Shown here: positions 1 through 5,531 of the stretch, piece after piece
How positions within the stretch are numbered: position 1 is the first letter of the stretch
Layout of the letters: every line of letters begins with the position of its first letter
DNA from: CAYOEZ01 sp964402955
GTDB lineage: Bacteria; Chloroflexota; DTOL01; DAOUCN01
Reading direction: 5' to 3'
NCBI GenBank assembly: GCA_964402955.1
Contig: CAYOEZ010000156.1
Location: 1-11,744, forward strand
Length of the DNA stretch: 11,744 bases
The notes under the pieces: generated by a model
What the model was told of the DNA's origin: nothing
What the model saw: only the letters and a program-made list of their open reading frames with translations
Databases searched by the model: none
Program-made: the position numbers and the translations under genes

Positions 1-77
1 GCCTAGCGGTTCCGGTCATCACGGCCCGCAGAGGTCTTTCACCCCTTGGTTACATAACATGCCTGGCATACCACCAG

Positions 78-107
78 GGGGAGGTCAGGCGCCGGCCTGG
101 CCTCCCC
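78..107. terminator. Hairpin upstream of the first operon, probable terminator
   Basis: Arms GGGGAGGTCAGGC (78-90) and GCCTGGCCTCCCC (95-107) pair over 13 positions with one G-U wobble (85 with 100) around a four-base loop, GCCG. The stem is very GC-rich but has only a weak T-containing tail, so it is a terminator-like hairpin rather than a textbook intrinsic terminator. It lies just upstream of the promoter at 121-149. It probably isolates that promoter from transcription arriving from the left, although no gene is visible to the left in this window. Confidence 0.55.
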
Positions 108-120
108 TCCTCATTCTGGC

Positions 121-149
121 TGGACAGAACACCGCAACGCGGCTATAAT
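121..149 (+). promoter_or_regulatory. Sigma-70-type promoter for the dehydrogenase operon
   Basis: A -35 hexamer TGGACA (121-126, five of six matches to TTGACA) is followed after exactly 17 bases by a perfect TATAAT (144-149). The expected start of transcription is near 156, giving a leader of about 80 bases before the ATG at 237. It is the only good promoter found upstream of the two plus-strand genes that follow, so both are probably read from it. Confidence 0.75.
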
Positions 150-224
150 GGCGACCGGGGCAGCCGCGGCGTGGCGAAGTGTTACTGTCGGCTGCCGTAC
201 AAATGTCCGTGGCCACGCGCATAT

Positions 225-230
225 GGGGAG
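225..230 (+). promoter_or_regulatory. Ribosome binding site that fixes the dehydrogenase start
   Basis: GGGGAG ends six bases before the ATG at 237. An earlier in-frame GTG at 171 would add 22 residues that do not resemble the family, whose members begin a few residues before the GxGxxG fold. It also lies within about 15 bases of the predicted transcription start. The ATG at 237 is therefore preferred. Confidence 0.7.
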
Positions 231-236
231 AAAGAT

Positions 237-1127
237 ATGAAAGAGAGAATCGGTTTCATTGGCCTGGGGGCGATGGGCAAACCTATGGCGCTCAATCTCG
301 TCAAGGCCGGGTTTCCTGTCACTGTCGCCTATCACCGCAACCGCGCTCCAGCCGATGAGTTGGCGCAGGCCGGTGCCACGGTGGCCGCCGACGTCACATC
401 GGTCGCTGCGGCGTCCGATGTGGTGATCACGATTGTGCCCAGGGATCGCGATATCTATGAGGTCTTCCGCGGCGGCTTGCTGGACGGTCTGCGGCGAGGA
501 GGAGTCGCCATCGAGATGACCTCGGCGCTGCCGGAGACGATCAGGCAGGTGGCCGGCGAAGCGAACGAGCGCGGCATCGATGTGCTCGACGCGCCGGTCA
601 GCGGCGGCATCAAGGGCGCAATCGAGGGCACACTCACGATCATGGCGGGCGGAACGCAGGAGGTCTTTCAGCGCTGCCTGCCCGTCTTGGAGACGATGGG
701 CAAGACCATCTACCACACCGGTGAGGTGGGCAGCGGCAAGGCCGTCAAGATGATCAATCAGATTCTCAACGCCGGCAACACGCTAGTTGCGTCTGAGGCC
801 GTCTATCTGGCGCAGCAAATGGGTGTGGACATGGAGATGCTGGTGAAAGTGGTCAATCAGAGCTCTGGCGGATCGTGGATCTTTGCCAATGCGGTGCTGC
901 AATCAATGGTTCCGCAGAGCTTCCAGCCCGGTTTCCGGCTGGAGCTCATGCGCAAGGATATCGGGCTGTCGTTGAACCGGGCCAGAGAGCAGGGGATTTC
1001 CCTACCCGTCCTGACGCTGGTCGGCGAGATCTTCCAGGCGATGATGAATCAGGGCCACGGCGATGAGAATTTCACGGTTGTCAGCCAGTGGATCAGGCAG
1101 CAAAATGAGGGCCAGGGCAAGGAATAG
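237..1127 (+). CDS. NAD(P)-dependent 3-hydroxyisobutyrate dehydrogenase family oxidoreductase (beta-hydroxyacid dehydrogenase)
   Basis: A 296-residue cytoplasmic protein of normal length for the beta-hydroxyacid dehydrogenase family, which includes 3-hydroxyisobutyrate dehydrogenase and tartronate semialdehyde reductase. Visible motifs are the N-terminal Rossmann nucleotide-binding signature GFIGLGAMG (residues 6-14), the substrate-binding DAPVSGG (118-124), the catalytic-lysine region GSGKAVKMINQ with Lys171 as the likely catalytic residue, and the RKDIGL segment (239-244) typical of the C-terminal all-alpha domain. Family members reversibly oxidise a short beta-hydroxyacid to its semialdehyde; the substrate cannot be told from sequence alone. 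A good promoter and ribosome binding site precede it. The next reading frame once began two bases after its stop codon (remnant at 1130-1501), and the following intact gene is an acid-sugar-dehydratase-like enzyme, which favours a sugar-acid pathway role such as a GarR-like reductase over valine catabolism. The family call is secure and the substrate unknown. Confidence 0.9.
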   Translation: MKERIGFIGLGAMGKPMALNLVKAGFPVTVAYHRNRAPADELAQAGATVAADVTSVAAASDVVITIVPRDRDIYEVFRGGLLDGLRRGGVAIEMTSALPETIRQVAGEANERGIDVLDAPVSGGIKGAIEGTLTIMAGGTQEVFQRCLPVLETMGKTIYHTGEVGSGKAVKMINQILNAGNTLVASEAVYLAQQMGVDMEMLVKVVNQSSGGSWIFANAVLQSMVPQSFQPGFRLELMRKDIGLSLNRAREQGISLPVLTLVGEIFQAMMNQGHGDENFTVVSQWIRQQNEGQGKE

Positions 1128-1129
1128 CC

Positions 1130-1501
1130 ATGCTCGATCTACGCTCCCTGCACAATCCGGTCTGGCAGCGGTCAGATAACCTGCGTAATCCTGCCATTTG
1201 ACGATCCCGGCGCAGAAATGAATGGAGCCCAAGCATGGTGCGCCGTTTGTGTGGCGCGATGGCGACAGATGATGGTGATTCTGATGGGCACAGACGCCGC
1301 CGATCGCACCGCATTTGGCCTGCTCTTCTCTCACGATGGCTTGCAGTGGACGGCACTGCCCGACACCGAAGAGCAGCAACGGCGACCAGATAGCGAAGCA
1401 GCGGGGAGGCGACGTCACACGATAACGGTGCAACCTGGAAACTGCGCACGATTGGGCGCAGTCCGGCAGTTAACCTGGACGATGACCAGAAGGAAGCAAG
1501 A
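1130..1501 (+). pseudogene. Decayed remnant of a beta-propeller glycosidase/sialidase-like gene
   Basis: This 370-base stretch between two intact genes has no complete reading frame but holds protein-like pieces in three frames. An ATG at 1130 with MLDLRSLHNPVWQ... runs to LRNPAI before a stop at 1199, like the opening of five-bladed propeller glycosidases. From 1222 a second frame gives EPKHGAPFVWRDGDR and stops at 1270. A third frame, from 1269, continues it at once with MMVILMGTDAADRTAFG and then the Asp-box-like SHDGLQW; restoring one missing base in the TG-ATG junction would join the two as ...GDRWMMV.... A fourth piece at 1415-1438 encodes SHDNGATW, a perfect Asp box (SxDxGxTW) of the sialidase/BNR type, and its frame runs into the next gene. 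I read this as one gene broken by frameshifts and at least one large internal deletion. The assignment rests on motif recognition. A chance mosaic of shadow frames is possible but less likely, given two Asp-box-like motifs and the contiguous hand-over at 1269. Confidence 0.5.
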
Positions 1502-2647
1502 ATGGATAACCCACGCATTGTACGCATCGAGCAGGGCCTGCTGCAAGGTATGCGCCCACGCAGCGCAGGCAGCAACGCCCGCCTCGGTGAGCACGGGCCG
1601 ACCGTGGATGTACCGATTACGCGCTTGACGGCCGAGGATGGCTCGACTGGCTTCGGGCGCTCACGCGTGAGGCAGGAGGAAGCCGCGAGGCTACTGGGCC
1701 TCCACCTCCACGACGTCTTCGCCTCATGGAGCGGCGTCGCGGCCGCCTGGTGGTCCGTCGAGTACCCCCTGTGGGACCTGGCCTGCAAGCGGGCGGGCGT
1801 GCCTGCCTGCGTGGCGGCGGCGCAGGCAACTGGCAGCCAGCCTCCAGCGATGCCCTTGCGCGTTCGTTGCTACGATACGTCGCTCTACTTCGATGACCTG
1901 CACCTGGCCGACACAAATGCAGCGGCTGCGTTGATTGCCGATGAAGCTCGCGAGGGCTATGCCCGAGGTCATCGCGCTTTCAAGATCAAAGTCGGCCGCG
2001 GTGCCAGGCACATGCCCGTCGATGAAGGGATGCGCCGCGACATCGCCGTTGTGTGCGCCGTGCGCCAGGCGGTCGGCCCCGCTGCGCCGATCATGGTCGA
2101 CGCCAACAATGGCTTCAATCTCAACTTGACCAAACACTTCCTCAGCGAGACCGCCGACTGCAATCTGTACTGGCTCGAAGAGCCATTCCACGAAGATGCT
2201 GTGCTCTACCGTGATCTGCGCGAGTGGATGAACCAGCAGGGACTCAAGATCCTGATTGCGGATGGCGAGGGCGACGCGTCGCCACGCCTCATGGACTGGG
2301 CGCGCGAGCATATAATCGACGTTGTCCAGCGCGACGTCGTTTACCCGGGTTTCTCCCAATTGCTGATGATGGCGAAGCAATTGGCGGAATGGGGTTCGCT
2401 CCTGGCGCCGCACCACTACGGCACCGCCTACGGCAACTATGTCTCCTGCCACCTGGGCGCCGCAGGCAGCAGCTTCGCCTTCGCTGAATGGGACGAGGCG
2501 ACGACCCCCGGCCTTTCCGCCCCCGGCTACCACATCGATGACGGCCTGGTGACCGTCCCCGACGCACCCGGCTTCGGCTTGTACCTTGACGAGATCATCT
2601 TTGCACGCGCTGTGCAAGAGGGCGGTTTCAATCTGGCGATTGCGTGA
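1502..2647 (+). CDS. Enolase-superfamily enzyme, mandelate racemase subgroup (probable acid-sugar dehydratase or related)
   Basis: A 381-residue cytoplasmic enzyme with the two-domain enolase-superfamily layout: an N-terminal capping region (about 1-120) and a (beta/alpha)-barrel. Visible active-site elements match the mandelate racemase subgroup: KxK with Lys161 and Lys163, and metal ligands Asp200 (VDANN), Glu226 (WLEEPF) and Glu256 (ADGEGD). An Asp278-His304/305 pair (QRD and APHHYG) corresponds to the catalytic dyad, with Glu329 (FAEW) as the late acidic residue. These enzymes abstract a proton alpha to a carboxylate using Mg2+; most bacterial members in catabolic loci dehydrate aldonic or aldaric acids, but racemases and cycloisomerases share these residues. 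The substrate is not predictable here. The start is supported by AAGGAAG at 1490-1496, five bases upstream. The gene follows the dehydrogenase and the glycosidase-like remnant on the same strand with no promoter seen between them, so it probably belongs to their operon. Its stop codon lies inside a strong hairpin. Confidence 0.85.
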   Translation: MDNPRIVRIEQGLLQGMRPRSAGSNARLGEHGPTVDVPITRLTAEDGSTGFGRSRVRQEEAARLLGLHLHDVFASWSGVAAAWWSVEYPLWDLACKRAGVPACVAAAQATGSQPPAMPLRVRCYDTSLYFDDLHLADTNAAAALIADEAREGYARGHRAFKIKVGRGARHMPVDEGMRRDIAVVCAVRQAVGPAAPIMVDANNGFNLNLTKHFLSETADCNLYWLEEPFHEDAVLYRDLREWMNQQGLKILIADGEGDASPRLMDWAREHIIDVVQRDVVYPGFSQLLMMAKQLAEWGSLLAPHHYGTAYGNYVSCHLGAAGSSFAFAEWDEATTPGLSAPGYHIDDGLVTVPDAPGFGLYLDEIIFARAVQEGGFNLAIA

Positions 2648-2680
2648 GTTCCGATCTCTCTTGCAGAGATCGGAACTCAC
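2644..2680. terminator. Perfect 16-bp hairpin between convergent genes, probable bidirectional terminator
   Basis: GTGAGTTCCGATCTCT (2644-2659) and AGAGATCGGAACTCAC (2665-2680) are perfect reverse complements around a five-base loop, CTTGC. The TGA stop of the enolase-superfamily gene (2645-2647) lies inside the left arm, and the stop of the opposing oxidoreductase gene is only seven bases beyond the right arm. The symmetry and position between two convergent genes suggest termination or 3'-end stabilisation in both directions. There is no T-run on either side, so purely intrinsic termination is uncertain. Confidence 0.7.
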
Positions 2681-2684
2681 CACT

Positions 2685-3752
2685 CTACCTCGCCAGGTCG
2701 CGCGGCCCTTCGCAATCAAAGCCTAAGCCGATTTCATTGCGCCAGGCATCGATGGCGCGCATGTTGCCGAGGCTGTCGGCCCATGTCATGTACGGCGGCG
2801 GCGCCTGACGATTTTTGATATGCTGTGCGACCACGTCGGCTTCGATGGTGTAGAGCGGCTGGCCGCCGGGGACAGTTTCCTCGACCGGTTCGGTGGCGTC
2901 ATCCCGATAGACCACGATCTTGTTGCCCGTGTCTCCCCCGTAGCGAACGTCGCCCGGAGTCCAGGGATTGGGCAACACGATGTGCCCCTCCGATCCCCAA
3001 ATACTGAGATCGCGGCTAACTGCCACCTGAAGGCCACAGACGAGGCTGGCAATAATGTCTCCGGGGAACTTGACCGACGCCGTTGCCCATTCGTCAACGC
3101 GGCTGTGCGCGCCGACGTGAGCACAACCTCTGATCTGCACTGGCTCGGCAAAATCCTGTCCGGCAGCAGCGCCGGCAACAAGCCGGGCCATCGACATGAC
3201 GTAGCAGCCCACGTCCATCACGCTGCCGCCGGCTGCGGTGTTTTGCTGGCGAATGTTGTTCTGCGGCCCGTGCATGTTGTAGGAAAAGCGCGCCTCGATC
3301 ACCCGTACCTGGCCGATTGCTCCGCCGCGGATCAGTTGCACCAGGCGGGCCGTCTGAGGATGGCAGCGATACATGAACGCTTCCATCAGAAACACGTCGT
3401 GTTTGCGCACCGACTCGATCATACGCTCTGCCTGGGCGTGGTTGACGGCCAGCGGCTTCTCACACAGGATGTGTTTGCCTGCCTCCGCGCAGCGCATCGT
3501 CCACTCGGCGTGAAGATGATTGGGTAGGGAGATGTAGACCGCATCGATGGTCGGGTCTGCCAGGAGCTCGGCATAGCTGCCATAGCGCCTCGGCGCAGCG
3601 AACTCATCGGCAAAGGCGGTGGCAGATTGTATTGTGCGACTTCCGACTCCCACCAGCTTCCCTGTCTTGCACACAGCCAGTGCCGTGGCGAATTTGCGGG
3701 CGATGCCCCCGGTTCCCAGAATACCCCACGAGACTAATTTGCTGCTCGTCAT
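2685..3752 (-). CDS. Gfo/Idh/MocA family NAD(P)-dependent oxidoreductase (xylose/dihydrodiol dehydrogenase-like)
   Basis: A 355-residue cytoplasmic sugar or polyol dehydrogenase. The N-terminal Rossmann domain opens with WGILGTGGIARKFA (about 9-22). The family hallmark EKPLAVN (98-104) contains Lys99, the catalytic and cofactor-contacting lysine, and the C-terminal alpha/beta domain carries GGSVMDVGCY (175-184), in which Asp180 and Tyr184 fit the family's active-site D-x-G-x-[HY] motif. The wording around these motifs resembles the NADP-dependent D-xylose dehydrogenase / dihydrodiol dehydrogenase branch, but family members act on many sugars, so the substrate is left open. The ATG at 3752 is chosen over one 45 bases upstream because a perfect AAAAGGAGG precedes it and the extra residues do not fit the family. 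The gene has its own putative promoter, diverges from the exporter genes and converges with the enolase-superfamily gene. It may serve the same sugar-acid pathway, which is an inference from proximity only. Confidence 0.88.
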   Translation of the reverse strand: MTSSKLVSWGILGTGGIARKFATALAVCKTGKLVGVGSRTIQSATAFADEFAAPRRYGSYAELLADPTIDAVYISLPNHLHAEWTMRCAEAGKHILCEKPLAVNHAQAERMIESVRKHDVFLMEAFMYRCHPQTARLVQLIRGGAIGQVRVIEARFSYNMHGPQNNIRQQNTAAGGSVMDVGCYVMSMARLVAGAAAGQDFAEPVQIRGCAHVGAHSRVDEWATASVKFPGDIIASLVCGLQVAVSRDLSIWGSEGHIVLPNPWTPGDVRYGGDTGNKIVVYRDDATEPVEETVPGGQPLYTIEADVVAQHIKNRQAPPPYMTWADSLGNMRAIDAWRNEIGLGFDCEGPRDLAR

Positions 3753-3759
3753 GCGCGTG

Positions 3760-3768
3760 CCTCCTTTT
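3760..3768 (-). promoter_or_regulatory. Strong ribosome binding site of the Gfo/Idh/MocA gene
   Basis: On the minus strand AAAAGGAGG ends seven bases before the ATG at 3752. This is close to a perfect Shine-Dalgarno match and decides the start against the longer reading frame that begins at 3797. Confidence 0.8.
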
Positions 3769-3785
3769 GCGTAAGGGCCTACTTC

Positions 3786-3814
3786 AGCATACCACAAGCG
3801 GGGCAGAATGAAAA
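3786..3814 (-). promoter_or_regulatory. Putative promoter of the Gfo/Idh/MocA gene
   Basis: Read on the minus strand, TTTTCA (3814-3809, four of six matches to TTGACA) and TATGCT (3791-3786, five of six matches to TATAAT) are separated by 17 bases. Transcription would start near 3779, about 27 bases before the ATG and just upstream of the ribosome binding site. The -35 is poor, so this is a moderate-to-weak prediction supported mainly by its position. Confidence 0.4.
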
Positions 3815-3853
3815 GATGCTAGACAACAGCACTTCCAAATATGGCGGAACGCC

Positions 3854-3932
3854 CGTCATTGCGAGCGTTCTTTGCGAAGCAATCCCCCTGCGCAACGCTG
3901 AGATTGCTTCGTAAACAGCACTCGCAATGACG
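3854..3932. repeat. 79-bp imperfect palindrome, REP/MITE-like dispersed repeat
   Basis: The left arm begins CGTCATTGCGAG (from 3854) and ends CGAAGCAATC (to 3884). The right arm (3902-3932) is its reverse complement, matching at 26 of 30 positions over 3855-3884 versus 3902-3931 plus one further outer pair. The unpaired centre is 17 bases (3885-3901). Mismatches cluster in the middle of the arms while the outer GTCATTGCGAG and inner CGAAGCAATC blocks are intact. Palindromes with this same core recur as dispersed intergenic repeats in many bacterial genomes, so I call it a REP/MITE-like element. No open reading frame or target-site duplication is evident. It sits between two divergent promoters without disrupting either. 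Confidence 0.75.
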
Positions 3933-3986
3933 AGCCAACGGTCTGCTCGTTCATATCTGGAATCGCTGGCTAGACAGGGCTTTCGT

Positions 3987-4015
3987 TTGACAGCAGCCAG
4001 CGTGCGTGCTATACT
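3987..4015 (+). promoter_or_regulatory. Consensus sigma-70-type promoter for the exporter-galactokinase operon
   Basis: A perfect TTGACA (3987-3992) is followed after 17 bases by TATACT (4010-4015, five of six matches to TATAAT). Transcription should start near 4022. It is the strongest promoter seen in the window. No other promoter was found between here and 10559, so it may drive all four downstream genes. Confidence 0.8.
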
Positions 4016-4174
4016 CTGGCGGCTTGCCGCCTTGTCTGGTGGCAGCGCAGGGCGGAAACAACGGCCTCGAGTGTCAAGCTTCCCCCAGCCAGTTAGTTCC
4101 TTTGTATAGGTGTGACCGCAATGAGCAGGCCACACGAACACTCATCAACTGCGTTCGCAGGGAGACGTGTAGGT

Positions 4175-5521
4175 ATGAGCGCAAAAGGGTCAAACATCCT
4201 TGTGTCAGTCATGCTCGTAGCCAGTATTGTCGCTGGCTGCGGTGGCGCTTCTCCCAAAGAGGAGCCGACTCCGACTCCCATCGTCCAGGCTTCGGTCACA
4301 TCGAAGCCCACCTACCTCGTGGAAACCGGTACAATTGTCGACGAAGTGAAGTTCTCCGGGCGCATCGCGCCCGTTCTCGAGGAGACTCTCTTCTTCCGCA
4401 CCGATGGTCGCCTGTCCAAGCTGCCTGTGCAGGTGGGCAGCAAGGTGAAGAAAGGCGACATCCTGGCAGAGCTCGACGTGACTGATGTGCTCAATCAGCA
4501 GGCGCAGGCCGAGATCACGCTGCAAACCGCTCAACTGAAGCTCAAGTCAGCCGAACAGAATGTCACCGAGCAACGCAGCCAGGCCGAGAGTGCATTGCGC
4601 GTCGCGCGCCTCAAGCTGGCGCAGACCAAGATCAAGGATCCCGCTCCAAACATCACCATCGCAGCGGGCAATCGCGACAAGGCACTGGCCGCGTTGGCTC
4701 AGGCTCAATCCTCATACGACGCCAAGAAGAGCCGCCCCGATATTGCTGCTCTGCCCGAGTCCCTCAACCTGCAGAAGGCGACGATTGACTATGATATTGC
4801 CAGGGCGCAATACGATCTTGCCGTTCAAGGTCAGAAGAGTTGGGAATACGATGTGCAGTTGCTGCAAGAATCTGTCAGTGTCGCAGAAGCCAATCTGCAG
4901 AAGCTGACCGCATCTATCGATCCCGCCCTGGCTCAGGATGTTGCCAAGTCGCAATTGGTTGTTGACCGGCTGAAGAACCAGGTTGCCAACGGTCGCGTCG
5001 TTGCCACGATGGATGGGAATGTCACCGCCGTTACCGCCACTGCTGGACGAACTGTCCAGGCCTACCAGTCTATTGTGACCATTGCTGCTCCCAGCGAGCT
5101 CGAAGTCAGCGCCGACCTGCTTAGCACTACGGTGCAGAGCCTGAGCGTTGGCCAGACCTGCCTCATTACGATGTCGAACTACCCGAGCCGCGTCTTTCAT
5201 GGGACGATCCGGCGCATCCCGTCTGTTGCAATCGGCACAGCTTCACTCGACCAGGACCGCAGCACCCGTGTGAAGCTCAGCGACGCCGATGTGACGTTGG
5301 AGATAGGGGCGCTGGTGCGGGTGTCCGTGATCTTGCAGAAGAAGGACAATGTGTTGTGGATTCCCCTGCCGGCGCTGCGCAGCTTCCAGGGCAAAGACTT
5401 TGTGCTGGTGCTCGAAGGCGAGGTGCAGCGACGCGTCCCTGTCACAGTGGGCGTGCGCACCGAGGACAAGGTAGAAATCACCAATGGCCTGACGCCTGGC
5501 CAGGTTGTGGTGGGCCCATAG
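4175..5521 (+). CDS. HlyD/MacA-type periplasmic adaptor (membrane fusion) lipoprotein of an ABC exporter
   Basis: A 448-residue exported adaptor. Starting from the ATG at 4175 it has a classic lipoprotein signal: Lys4, a hydrophobic stretch (8-20) and a lipobox ending VAGC with Cys22 as the lipidation site, followed by a Pro/Thr-rich linker (30-36). The first half of a biotinyl/lipoyl-like domain is at about 78-102 (GRLSKLPVQVGSKVKKGDIL). A long Ala/Gln/Leu-rich coiled-coil hairpin spans about 103-270, the second lipoyl half is at 277-304, and beta-barrel and membrane-proximal domains follow to the end. This order is that of the RND/MFP adaptor family. In-frame starts at 4112 and 4121 would bury the signal peptide behind about 20 polar residues, so 4175, with AGGGAG at 4159-4164, is preferred. 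The permease gene starts ten bases after its stop, so the two probably form one complex. The cargo is unknown. Confidence 0.85.
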   Translation: MSAKGSNILVSVMLVASIVAGCGGASPKEEPTPTPIVQASVTSKPTYLVETGTIVDEVKFSGRIAPVLEETLFFRTDGRLSKLPVQVGSKVKKGDILAELDVTDVLNQQAQAEITLQTAQLKLKSAEQNVTEQRSQAESALRVARLKLAQTKIKDPAPNITIAAGNRDKALAALAQAQSSYDAKKSRPDIAALPESLNLQKATIDYDIARAQYDLAVQGQKSWEYDVQLLQESVSVAEANLQKLTASIDPALAQDVAKSQLVVDRLKNQVANGRVVATMDGNVTAVTATAGRTVQAYQSIVTIAAPSELEVSADLLSTTVQSLSVGQTCLITMSNYPSRVFHGTIRRIPSVAIGTASLDQDRSTRVKLSDADVTLEIGALVRVSVILQKKDNVLWIPLPALRSFQGKDFVLVLEGEVQRRVPVTVGVRTEDKVEITNGLTPGQVVVGP

Positions 5522-5531
5522 GGCACAATAT

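Larger units (their letters stand above)
3753..4174. other. Divergent intergenic region with two promoters and a palindromic repeat
   Basis: These 422 bases separate the minus-strand oxidoreductase from the plus-strand adaptor gene. They hold the putative minus-strand promoter (3786-3814), the palindromic element (3854-3932) and the strong plus-strand promoter (3987-4015). From the predicted start near 4022 the plus-strand leader is about 150 bases long. It contains in-frame upstream start codons (GTG 4112, ATG 4121) that would extend the adaptor, but no recognisable riboswitch, T-run attenuator or separate small gene. A short 5-bp hairpin at 4018-4031 overlaps the transcription start and is unlikely to act in RNA. 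Confidence 0.6.

Noticed and set aside
49..69. Two adjacent small palindromes, GTTACATAAC and ATGCCTGGCAT, as possible operator sites
   Set aside because: They lie upstream of the terminator-like hairpin and about 50 bases before the -35, the arms are only 4-5 bp, and no regulator gene is nearby.
111..716. Long minus-strand frame opposite the dehydrogenase gene
   Set aside because: It is the antisense shadow of a well-supported gene; its Arg/His/Asp-rich composition matches no family.
2820..3527. 235-codon plus-strand frame opposite the Gfo/Idh/MocA gene
   Set aside because: A shadow of a gene with clear motifs on the other strand; no ribosome binding site and no recognisable domain.
3902..3932. 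Palindromic element considered as a CRISPR repeat or transcription terminator
   Set aside because: There are only two inverted arms and no direct repeats with spacers; it is not at the end of a gene and has no T-run.
4018..4031. Short GGCGG-CTTG-CCGCC hairpin as an attenuator of the exporter operon
   Set aside because: The predicted transcription start (about 4022) falls in its left arm, the stem is only 5 bp and no T-run follows.
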